Shown: in pieces, positions 35,801 through 44,739 of the stretch
Layout: each line of letters starts with the position of its first letter
How positions within the stretch are numbered: position 1 is the stretch's first letter
Source: Tetraselmis striata
Taxonomy: Eukaryota > Chlorophyta > Chlorodendrophyceae > Chlorodendrales > Chlorodendraceae
Direction: 5' to 3'
DNA: 64,000 bases
Assembly (NCBI GenBank): GCA_006384855.1
Contig: VCJN01002757.1
Location: 1 to 64,000 of the forward strand
Notes under the pieces: model-generated
What the model saw: only the letters and a program-made list of their open reading frames with translations
Databases searched by the model: none
What the model was told of the DNA's origin: nothing
Translations under genes and position numbers: made by a program

Positions 35801-35966
35801 AACCTTGCTGCGCTGTGCGGTTTTGTAGGTGGTGCAATGGCTCGGGCGCGCCAGCACAGTGGCAACAGAGACAGCGGAGAAGACGGAGGGGCTGCTGGCG
35901 GACAGCCGCGCGCTGCGCACGGAGCTCAACTGCCTACTCAACGCGGAGGGGCTGGTTCACGAGTAG
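29888..35966 (+). CDS. Long coiled-coil protein, about 18 exons
   Basis: Exons that keep phase: 29888-30052, 30174-30298, 30494-30650, 30755-30922, 31049-31143, 31515-31634, 31824-31950, 32157-32226, 32358-32437, 33788-33917, 34026-34084, 34285-34351, 34509-34595, 34619-34683. Later exons near 34743-34853, 34983-35072 and 35445-35646 are less sure (one phase break after 34683); the last, 35829-35966, ends LLNAEGLVHE and stop. Heptad-rich helices are plain: LRNAKKRLEAELEECNA, ELLQREIRQLRALQE, LREEVLRSREALEAQREALQ, TERERVINELQSRL, TVAALEREAGELRSAATRLE. No enzymatic domain is visible. The product is probably a structural scaffold, but cell location is unknown; flagellar, centrosomal or motor-adaptor roles are only guesses. 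I take the first ATG of the first clear exon as start. Introns at 30651 and 32438 begin with GC. A 1.35-kb intron (32438-33787) holds repeat family B copy 2. Confidence 0.75.
32665..33660. repeat. dispersed repeat family B, copy 2 (in coiled-coil gene intron)
   Basis: Begins 'cagtctattaggatgga', is interrupted by about 0.4 kb of unrelated sequence, resumes at about 33100 ('aatagaaatggaaaatatg', 'tcagtcgtatcgcgaat', 'cactaaggacattg'), and ends at about 33605-33655 with 'ggagggtggcaaattaaaca' and 'ggaccgccgtt'. A second insertion lies between 33290 and 33560. Confidence 0.65.
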
Positions 35967-36611
35967 GACTCCATGACCGCGGCACGCCGGATGTGCAGGC
36001 GCCATCCGGAGGCAAGACTGAACATTGGCAGAGCCTACACGGAGAGGCGCTGCGTATCCTTGCTGCTGTACGAATTAAGAACCTCGCTGGAGGGTACTAT
36101 TGTCCTCAATCCGCTTAGGTTATGTGATGGGACCTACTAATGCGGCACTGCGCCTGGTTTGACTGCGCCTGAATGACCTTAGGTGAACCCGTTTGTTACG
36201 GGTTGTTGAGCGTTCTCGCGACCCCCCCCCCACCCCCCTTACACACACAGTCTATGATTCCTCAGCACAATCTCATGACAACCTCGCCGTCGTTCCCGGT
36301 ATGCAGCCCTACTTTCTGGCAGATAAATGGCAAGAGTGCACCACTTAGCGATTCTTAATAGCCAATGGCGAGGAATGGTTTTCAAAATGTTGGAAGAAAG
36401 AATGTTGCCCATTGAAATGACGCGGAGCATGTGCTGGATTTCCGCCACTGTGTATTACAACAGTTAAGAATGTGGGCGACAATGTATATCGGAGTATGTT
36501 GTATATACACGCGCCGTGTCTAGGGAGAAATGTGGATAGAAAATATAAGAATAGGTTTGCGTGACAGGTTGTTGACAAGTGTCAGGGCACCGGCTGGCAT
36601 GACGTGGACAC
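35967..36611. other. Convergent spacer between the coiled-coil gene and secreted gene A
   Basis: No gene. A minus-strand TGTAA at 36455-36459, about 150 bases past the stop of gene A, may be its poly(A) signal. Confidence 0.4.
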
Positions 36612-37934
36612 TCAGAAGACGCCCAAGCGGCGGGGAATTGGGTTGCCCCGGACTGCCGAATAAGGAATGCCACCGTCGTCGTCGGACAGCAGCTTACGGC
36701 CGGCTGCCTCGACGGCAGTGCATCGCTCGGTGTCGACGTCGCCGTACAGGCCGCAATAATACTCACAGCCGCTGCCGTCGCGGTTATCACCCTCGCGACA
36801 GAACAGGCCCTTGGCGCACAGGCGGCGGGCATCCTCGTATTCGGCCTCTGTCGCTCCGCCGACCGGGAAAGCCTTCTTCAGCTTGTGTGCCGTACCGCAG
36901 GTGCCTTCGTAGGGGTCAGGCATGCCGGTGAAGTCAAAGATGCCCTCGTAGGCACGCCCCCTGCTGCAGCCGTTACAGTTGCCACATACGACGCCGGCGA
37001 CGGCCATGTCCAAGCACTCGTCCTGTCGGCAGCCGTTGTTCGTGCCAGCCTTGCGAGTGCAGTCGCAGCTCGTAAGCTGTAGTTCGGTGATCCGCTCCCA
37101 GCCGCACACCACGCCGCTCTCCATCAGGTAGTTGCGGCTCGACACGTGCTGGTCATAGTGCACGAAGTCGCATGCGCCTTCGTCGGCCATGGTGAGGTGG
37201 CAGTGGTAGCTGGCGGACACCTGCGAGGTGATGTGCGCCTCGTCGGCGTCGGGACCGATGTCGACGCCGCCCTCGTTGGAGCCGCCGCACGAGCGGGGGT
37301 CCTTGGCGTTTCGCCCTCCACAGACAGAGCGGTAGCAGTACTCGCACATGACCTGCAGCTCCTCCTCTCCCGCGCTCTCGATCTGCTTCGCCGTGAAGGG
37401 GAAGCCCTCTTCAGCACCACCGCAGGGAAGCATCTTGTCGCCGTTGGGCTCCTCGTAGCCCAGCACGGTGGTGTTAACGCCATCGACCACGAGCTCGGCG
37501 ACATAGCAGACGGGGTCCCAGTCACGAGCGGGGCCTGCGATGGGTAACGAGCCAGCGCGCAGGCCCATGCCGTCCTCGGAAGTGAGCCATGCCTTGTTGT
37601 AGTATAGCGTGTTAAGGAAGTTGTCCTTCTGGTCGTCTGGCAGGTCGACGGCGGTAAAGGCGTCGTCGCGGTCGGCGACCCACACGGCCACGCAGCCCAG
37701 GCCCATGTCGACAGGCCCGGCGTCGCAGTACGCTCCCACGCGCTCGCTCTCGTCGGCAGCGGTGCCGCTGTTCGACCACCAGGCCCCGGAGGGCGCACCG
37801 GCGACCGGGGAGTTCGGCAGCACCCTATTCGCCGCCTCGGACCACTTGATCTTCGGGCTGGGCAAGCAGTGCGTGGCAGCCGCGAGGCATGCCAAGACGA
37901 CCCAGATCAGAGTTAGGCGGGGTGCACACGCCAT
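36612..37934 (-). CDS. Secreted cysteine-rich protein A (intronless), family not recognised
   Basis: Single open frame of 440 residues from the ATG at 37934; an upstream in-frame ATG at 38036 would bury the signal peptide. Residues 1-24 (MACAPRLTLIWVVLACLAAA) are a clear signal peptide. The mature part has about 30 cysteines, several in CxxC, CxC and CxxxC spacings (CEYCYRSVC, CDCTRKAG, CGNCNGC), which suggests a disulfide-bonded extracellular or vacuolar protein. Near the C-terminus is GRKLLSDDDG, like the RKLL strings common in algal secreted proteins. It is paralogous to gene B at 42638-43984, with long identical blocks such as CGGSNEGGVDIGPDADEA and SSRNYLMESGVVCGWER. I know no enzyme family with these blocks and see no lectin, protease or carbohydrate-active motif. 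It has no intron, unlike all other complete genes here. Confidence 0.85.
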   Translation of the reverse strand: MACAPRLTLIWVVLACLAAATHCLPSPKIKWSEAANRVLPNSPVAGAPSGAWWSNSGTAADESERVGAYCDAGPVDMGLGCVAVWVADRDDAFTAVDLPDDQKDNFLNTLYYNKAWLTSEDGMGLRAGSLPIAGPARDWDPVCYVAELVVDGVNTTVLGYEEPNGDKMLPCGGAEEGFPFTAKQIESAGEEELQVMCEYCYRSVCGGRNAKDPRSCGGSNEGGVDIGPDADEAHITSQVSASYHCHLTMADEGACDFVHYDQHVSSRNYLMESGVVCGWERITELQLTSCDCTRKAGTNNGCRQDECLDMAVAGVVCGNCNGCSRGRAYEGIFDFTGMPDPYEGTCGTAHKLKKAFPVGGATEAEYEDARRLCAKGLFCREGDNRDGSGCEYYCGLYGDVDTERCTAVEAAGRKLLSDDDGGIPYSAVRGNPIPRRLGVF

Positions 37935-38725
37935 CGTGGTGAGGACGGGACAGCTTGGATAGTCGACGATATCTCGCCTTTCAAGTCGGGCAAGAAGAAT
38001 ATTCACAGCTCTTCCTGTGTTTCTGCAGGCTGCCATTCAGCTGCAGGTTAGGGGGTTGGGAACAATGATGTACGTTTGTGACACATATACATAAATGATG
38101 TGGTGAGGGGCTCGTTGCGCGGGGCGGACGATTGCAGGGAATATACATGCACACTAAGTAGCGACTAAGATTATCCTTAACTGCTGTTGGTTGTGGACGA
38201 AGCGCGCCGCCGACATCCAGCGACTAGCAGCGACTATATCGGCTCACTACCCGCCGTGGCGCTACTGCTCGCGTACGACGCCCAGCCATCCGTAGTATAG
38301 TACTGGTGGCGACTAGTAGGGGGCGGGTCAATATTTTCATTGTACGCGACGGTACAGGGACGATCGTCGTCGACACAGGCGTACGCGTACTCGTACATAT
38401 ATACGAACATACGTCGGCGCGCACTTCCTGTACAGTCACTCGAACTGCATCAGCAGCGATTTTAACAGGCGTCAAAATTAATGAACATTTTACATCAGGG
38501 CTTTCACAAAAGCGCACTACAACAGAACTAACAGCAACTATGAAAGGTTGCCAGCAAAAGAGAGACATAAGCCTGAAACCAAGGTCGAGCAGGAGGACAG
38601 GGAGCCAAGAACCAAGAAGGAGCCAAGGGAACCACGAAGTCACTTAGCTGCCAGGAACTTAAGGAACCCCCGCCCCGGGGTAGGCTATCAGGCGCGGCGA
38701 GGGCGCTTGCAGCCAATGACCCGGG
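37935..38725. other. 5' flank of gene A
   Basis: Probable promoter region of gene A; a TATA-like tatgtatatg on the minus strand lies near 38080-38090. No other gene is read. Confidence 0.35.
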
Positions 38726-40099
38726 TCATAGCAACACATGCCGACGAGCGACGCGACGCAGGCGCAGGAGCACCATCACGTGCCGCACGCGCGGCCGCAA
38801 CCCCGCCAAGAACGTTGTCTGCATGTGCCATGTTGATGAGCAAGGAGAAACGGCGGCGCCACGCAGACAAGAGCTGGCCGATTTTTTGGCCAGTGTGTGC
38901 TTGGCGATCGTTCGCGAGCTCCACCAAGAAAGCCTCGGCGTGCGGGGCCAGCGAGCCAAACTCGGAAACGGCGAAAGGGGGGGGGGAACAAAGCGAAGCA
39001 TACCGGCAGCGTTTCGGACACCCTCGTCATACTTCTGGATTTTGCGGCGCTCTGCAGCCCGCAAAGCAATCGTTGGATCCGAGGTTGACACGCCGAGGAT
39101 AGGGGCAATGGTGGTATCGACAGCAACCGTGTTTCCGCGGATGCCGCCATACCCAAAAAGCCCAACGTCGGCAGGCCGCCCGTCGCTGCCCTTCGGGAGA
39201 GAAACAAGCACCGACGGGTCCGTGAGGATCTGGACACCCACGCCCAGCGCGGACTTCACGTCGTGGTAAATGTCGGAAAGGCCATGTGCCGCCCACTTGT
39301 GTGCGGCGTGATTGGAGTCGCCACCAGAGCAACGTGCCACGTGGTCAGCGTATGCGACCGCCCAAGTTGAAGGAGTGAACTCCACGCCAGCATCCTCAAA
39401 AAGGGCAAGCATACCTTGTACCGAGAAGGAGCAAGAAGCACAAGAGCATGGCTCGCCAAGGGAGAGGACAGGAGCCGCCGGAAGGCCAAATGGGCGGCAA
39501 GCGGCAACACGGAACATGGAATCGTAGTACTCAGGGGAACGCTCACGGACTTCACCAAGGCGACCCTCACTTGGAGGATCAGTCACCAGGAACGCCGTCG
39601 CAGCGCGTAAGAGGCGGCCTCGGAAGCGGTTGCTGTTAGGGCCGCTTGTAGGCATACGTGCAGCAAGCTTTGCGAAACGGACCGTGTGAATGCGGTGGCT
39701 CAGGGTTTCCTGTACTTTCGGCATGGAGTGCAAGGGGAAGTCCGAGAAATACGGGATAGCTTGGAGGTCGGCCGCCGAGCGCATTGCAGACGCCGGCTCA
39801 GCCCCGGCGGCCGAGCAGCCGGCACGGGCAACGTGGGAGCGCTTGGAGGGGAGCAACTTTAGGGCAGAGGCCAACGGCCCCGCTAGATCTTCGAGCACCG
39901 CATCTCCACACTCGTCAACGACACGGGTATGAGCGGCGCGAAGTTCGACTGCCCACATCGGCGCCGACGCGTTGGCGCCGGCATCGAGCTCCAACGTTGG
40001 GGTGGTCAAAGCCTGGTGGATCGAGGACGCCCCAACAAGGTAGAGGCTATGAGGGCTGGATACGCCGGACGGGTCGGAAAAGAACAGGAAAAATTCCAC
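38690..40099 (-). pseudogene. Retroelement ORF, C-terminal zinc and endonuclease-like part, frameshifted
   Basis: Open frame from 40099 that stays similar to retroelement tails to about 38985 and then shifts. Motifs in order: CSCASCSF, 20-odd residues, HVARCSGG and AAHKWAAHGLSDIYHDVKSA (zinc-knuckle plus an H..L/I block), then RPADVGLFGY, AVDTTI and ERRKIQKYDE, which fit a PD-(D/E)xK-type restriction-like endonuclease seen in some non-LTR retrotransposons. At a run of nine C on the minus strand (plus 38979-38987) the frame must change to continue FAVSEFGSLAPHAEAFLVEL and a helical tail that ends at 38690. Polymerase sequence is absent upstream, so the copy is 5'-truncated. It sits between the two secreted genes. 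Confidence 0.6.
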
Positions 40100-42637
40100 A
40101 GAAAAAAATTAATGAACAGGTTTTCCACAGCTCAACTACCTGTTCTATTGGTGACCCACGCGGCGGTACAGCGAGCCGTCCAGTACCAGTACGGGTACCG
40201 GGTGTATACAGAACAAAACATCAATACATCGCGGTTGATACTTTCTGGCTGCGGCCCGAGCGTTTAGGCGGCGCTCTTGGTGCGCGCGGACGCCGGTGCA
40301 TAGATTCGACCGTTCGAGTACAGCAGGAATTCGCGCCGTCGGCACATTTTCTCGTACAGTAGTGAGGCAGGCCCGCCGCGCGCGAACCACGGCGCGCGGA
40401 CTACGCGCGGACTTATTGAATTTTATTGCGGACAGGCAGTTTCGTTTCCCCAGCGCGCACTAGCGGGCGGGTATCGTTGATTTGTGAAGCGCAGCCGCCA
40501 AGCGTGTCCAGCATGGGCTCGCGACTCAAGATAGCCGCAACATCACCCCGCATCCTCTCAGAGTAGGGAATTGAAACACCATATATAATCCTTTACGGAC
40601 ATGATCGCGTACATGCGATATAACGCAATTTCATCTAGCAAGGTGTAGCATTTCACCAATTTCATATGTAATGTACAAGCGTATTTGTCCACCACACGCC
40701 ATCGGATTGATCGTGCGACTCCTAGGGGCGGCTAGCTCGAGGAAAGATGAGGATATATGCCCTCTACAGGGCAGGAATCGGTTTGGCGACATGAGGCGTC
40801 CAACTTCTACACCCCTTCACATAAGTTTGGGGTCCCTTTTCGGCAGTCTCAAGACTTCAGAAGTCTAGGGTATCCGAACGTAGAGTATATGAGATGAAAC
40901 CCTATAATCTCAGAGGGTTTATAAGACCTGCATGACGAGTGGCTCAAATCGAAGCTAAAGGCCTTTGACTAGGGTGTCACGCTGCACTTGGTGCGTGGAT
41001 GGGCGTCGCCTGCAACTGCACCAAAACCAGGGTCGGTATCACGCACACGCCGACGCGCGTGAATAGACAACCAAACGGCGGGATGGCCATGAACGCGTGG
41101 AGAAACACATTGGCGAGGTGCTCGGGTGCATTTGGTTGGGGTACAGCCGTGTGGGCGGCGGCTAGTAAATGTCGCGTTGCGATGCTGACATGGCATCAGT
41201 GTTGGCCACGCTCAGCAACACCCCCTAGGCTTTAAAACGCTATAACTTCTCAGGGTTTGCTCAAAAAACCCTTTTTAAAAATGCCTCGCAATTTCTCGTT
41301 CAAATATGCGTCGAAACCAAACCTTTCAAAATCAAAAATCATTTTTGGGGCCCCGGAAAAATCCCCAAAGATGATCATCCCCAATCCAAGTTGCCCCTCA
41401 CTGCCTCATGTGCCCACCCATGTCGGGCGCGTGGCTTTGCGCCAAGTGCGTGTCTAAGCCCCATACTCGGTTGCGCGAGAGCGTTATGTGTGTGGATGAC
41501 CACGAACCACCAACACTTGGCATATGCCGCCTCCTAGCGATACACACATCTACCAGCCAAAATGCCATTTTCCACAGCATTCTTCAAGGATTTTCATATT
41601 AATTAAAGTCCACGCCCCTACCGCGCCACCCCGCCCACGAAACGGTGCAACTGGCATTCCACCACGCGCCCCCATAGTAGAGCATTGCCCTACGCCAAGG
41701 GGGGCATCGAGGGCCTCTCCTACGTGCGTTCGCCACAGTGGCCAACTTGTCGTTGGGGTGTCACGTCGTGCCTATAGCGACATGCTTTCAGTGGCCTACA
41801 CGCACGGTGTGTGCAACTTATGCCAAGGGCCGTATTCACCGAGTTTGGTGCGACAAGTGCCGCTATTTCCATAGGTTTGGACGGTTGGCGCAACCCATAA
41901 TTTTCTAGCGCCAACGCATCATGCAATGATTTCGCGTTTTTAAAGGGCGCCCCCAAATAGTCGTGTTGTCGCGCGGGTGGGTAAAAAGCGCACAATATGC
42001 GTTTGCCCGAACTATTCCCACTGTAGTTAGCATATATGCACATGCAGCCGGCGTTATCCTCGCCCATGATGCGCTTTGCGATCGAAGATGCAAAACCCGG
42101 ACTTATGTGGAAGGGTATAGACGGATTATGACCCCCGTTCATTACTTTGACGCCTTTAATTTGACGCCTGTAGTAGCATACCAATGTTCACATCAGTCGA
42201 GGTATGTACTGCACTCATGGCTCGTACACTCCACCCATAGTGTTGATGCAGGCTTGATGCAACGCGCATCACAGATAGCGACAATATATCTGCATATAAA
42301 TTGTCATCAGCATCTGGCCGGTACTGGTACGGGTAAGTGCCCGCAGCATCAACGGTGGCGGTCCCTCCATCGGCCCTGCGCTGTAACAGGGCGGCGTCAG
42401 GGGCCGGCATGCCGATCCACCGCGCACTGTCGGTAATCGATAACGCTACTTAAAAGGCAGGGGAGTACAAGCTGAGAAAAACATAACAGCAACCACATCA
42501 GCATACTGCCTGCCCGCGGTGAGTGCTACCTGAGCTGCCCGGCGCCTTTCTCCGGTACCAATTGCGCCGTGTCAACACACCGCCCTGCCGACACACCGCC
42601 GCATCATCCCACAGTCCCAACAGCCGACAACAACAAC
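40100..42637. other. Intergenic, mostly AT-richer, no firm gene
   Basis: A 154-codon minus frame (41720-42184) reads as a plausible protein but matches no family I know and has no splice or start support. GTAC-rich strings occur at 40180-40205 and 42311-42335. Upstream of gene B a TATA-like 'cttaaaaggcagg' is at about 42449-42462. Confidence 0.35.
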
Positions 42638-43984
42638 ATGGGTCTGGGTCTGCATTGCCGCAGCGCGATACTGGCCTTAGCGTGCTCTCTGATGTTGTGT
42701 GTCGGGATGGCAATTCCATCGCCCAAGGAACACTGGAAGAGCATTTCCGAGAGTACGCCCGCGGGGTCTGATATCGCCCACGGCCGCTGGTGGTCCGACA
42801 GCGGCATCGCTGCCGACGAGAGCGAGCGCCTCGGTCAGGTCTGCGACTTCTACCTCCGTGCTGACGACCCAGCAAACAGCGTCAATGTTCATGACCTTGG
42901 CCTTGGCTGCGTGGCCGTGTGGGTTGCCGATCGCAACGACGCCTTCACCGCTGTCGACCTGCCTGACGACCAGAAGGACAACTTCCTTAACACGCTGTAC
43001 TACAATAAGGCATGGTTCACTTCCGAGGACGGCATGGGCCTGCGCGCTGGCTCGCTGCCCATCGCCGGCCCCGCTCGTGACTGGGACCCCGTCTGCTATG
43101 TCGCCGAGCTGGTGGTCGATGACGTACTTACGACCGTGCTGGGCTACGAGGAGCCCAACGGCGACAAGATGCTCCCCTGCGGCGGCGCTCAGGAGGGCTT
43201 TCCCTTCACGGCAGAGCAGATCGAGAGCGCCGGAGAGGAGGAGCTGCAGATCATGTGCGAGTACTGCTACCAGTCCGTGTGCAGCGGCATCGGCTCCAAG
43301 GACCCCCGCTTGTGCGGCGGCTCCAACGAGGGCGGCGTCGACATCGGTCCCGACGCCGATGAGGCGCAGATCACCTCGCAGGTGTCCGCCAGCTACCACT
43401 GCCACCTCACCATGGCCGACGAAGGCGCGTGCGACTTCGTGCACTACAACCAGCACGTCTCGAGCCGCAACTACCTTATGGAGAGCGGCGTGGTGTGCGG
43501 CTGGGAACGCGTGACCGATCTCAAGATTACCCACTGCGACTGCACCCGCGAGGCCGGTACCAACAACGGCTGCGGCCGCCAGGAGGGCCTGGAGATGGCC
43601 GTCGCCGGCGTCGTATGCGGTAACTGCGGCGGTGTGAGCGAGTCCCGTGCCTACGAGGGTATCTTTGACTTCACCGACATGGCCGACCCCTACGAGGGAA
43701 CCTGCGGCCACGCTCACAACATGAAGAAGGCCTTCGAGGCAGGTGAGGTGGACGAGTCTGTCTACACGGAGGCTCGCATGATGTGCGCCAAAGGGTTGTA
43801 CTGCCGTGAAGAAGACAGCCTAAATGATGACGGCTGCGAGTTCTACTGTGGTCTCCACGGCGACGTCGACACGGAGCGCTGTGCCGAGAATAGTGGCCGC
43901 AAACTGCTGTCCGATGATGGCAGGATCCCATATTCTGCTGTTCGCGGAAACCCCATTGCGCGCCGCTCGCGCATGATGCTATAA
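42638..43984 (+). CDS. Secreted cysteine-rich protein B (intronless), paralogue of A
   Basis: Single frame of 448 residues from the ATG at 42638; the in-frame ATG at 42569 would add 23 hydrophilic residues before the signal peptide, so the inner start is preferred. Residues 1-30 (CRSAILALACSLMLCVGMA) form a signal peptide. The cysteine pattern is nearly that of gene A, including CEYCYQSVC, CDCTREAGTNNGC and CEFYCGLHGDVDTERC, and it also ends with GRKLLSDDG. By eye about four in five residues agree with gene A in the core. Differences cluster in the first 90 residues, where B has a short extra segment (ADDPANSVNVHD), and in the last 120. Codon use is strongly GC3-rich, typical of a well expressed algal gene. 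TGTAA strings at 44199 and 44252 could serve as poly(A) signals. Function is not known; co-expression with A is possible because the two are head to head, but 4.7 kb separates them. Confidence 0.85.
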   Translation: MGLGLHCRSAILALACSLMLCVGMAIPSPKEHWKSISESTPAGSDIAHGRWWSDSGIAADESERLGQVCDFYLRADDPANSVNVHDLGLGCVAVWVADRNDAFTAVDLPDDQKDNFLNTLYYNKAWFTSEDGMGLRAGSLPIAGPARDWDPVCYVAELVVDDVLTTVLGYEEPNGDKMLPCGGAQEGFPFTAEQIESAGEEELQIMCEYCYQSVCSGIGSKDPRLCGGSNEGGVDIGPDADEAQITSQVSASYHCHLTMADEGACDFVHYNQHVSSRNYLMESGVVCGWERVTDLKITHCDCTREAGTNNGCGRQEGLEMAVAGVVCGNCGGVSESRAYEGIFDFTDMADPYEGTCGHAHNMKKAFEAGEVDESVYTEARMMCAKGLYCREEDSLNDDGCEFYCGLHGDVDTERCAENSGRKLLSDDGRIPYSAVRGNPIARRSRMML

Positions 43985-44739
43985 GCGTCGACATATCGAG
44001 ACTGCTTCACACGCAATTCAAGACGCGGTAATGGTCGCCAATCCATATTCTTAGTTAGCAGCTCCCCACAGCTCGCGACTCATTCTTTATTGATCTTTAC
44101 CATCCGATCGTATTCCCTTTATGCAGAGTTTCCCTGCGCGTATACAACTCTTATCGCTTTCCATCTGACAGCATGTGGATGCGCCATAAAGACGCCGCTG
44201 TAATAAGCAACGCAATTATGACAATCTAAATTAACGCTCTCAAAAGTCTGCTGTAAATGCATGTCCAGGGATCTCCATTATTCTTGCTGCATGCAATCCA
44301 TGGTGACTTGTTGCACTGATATGACTTTTAAACCAGGGCCGCTTTTTCTTGATGGGTGAGATAAATGCAGCAATCGTGCAGTATTGAAACAGGCGTCCAT
44401 TGCAGACAATTTAGCACCTGGGCAAACACCACGGTGCTTCAAGGCAGATGTTGTCGCGCTGCTGGCAGGATAGGCTGCACGATACATGATCATGGCTATC
44501 ACAGCATCTATCCAATGCGATGAAAAGGGGTTTCAACGATGCTCATATCAGAGGTATGACGCATGCAGACTTATGATGGCGACCCCGTCCATGTAATTCA
44601 GTTCCATTCATGATCGGCCGAGAAGCAGCCATGGCAGGCAGAGCAGCATGTCACTGCGCACTGTCGGCAAGCCAGAAGGCCGTTCAATGCGCATGTTCGT
44701 CGCACAGTCGTTGCCCCAGCGCCTCAGGTATCGTCCGTT
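43985..44739. other. Convergent spacer between gene B and the pseudouridine synthase
   Basis: No gene seen; holds the TGTAA candidates of gene B. Confidence 0.4.

Noticed and set aside
41720-42184. 154-codon minus frame as a gene
   Set aside because: Reads smoothly but matches no family I know, has no promoter or splice support, and lies in repeat-rich spacer.
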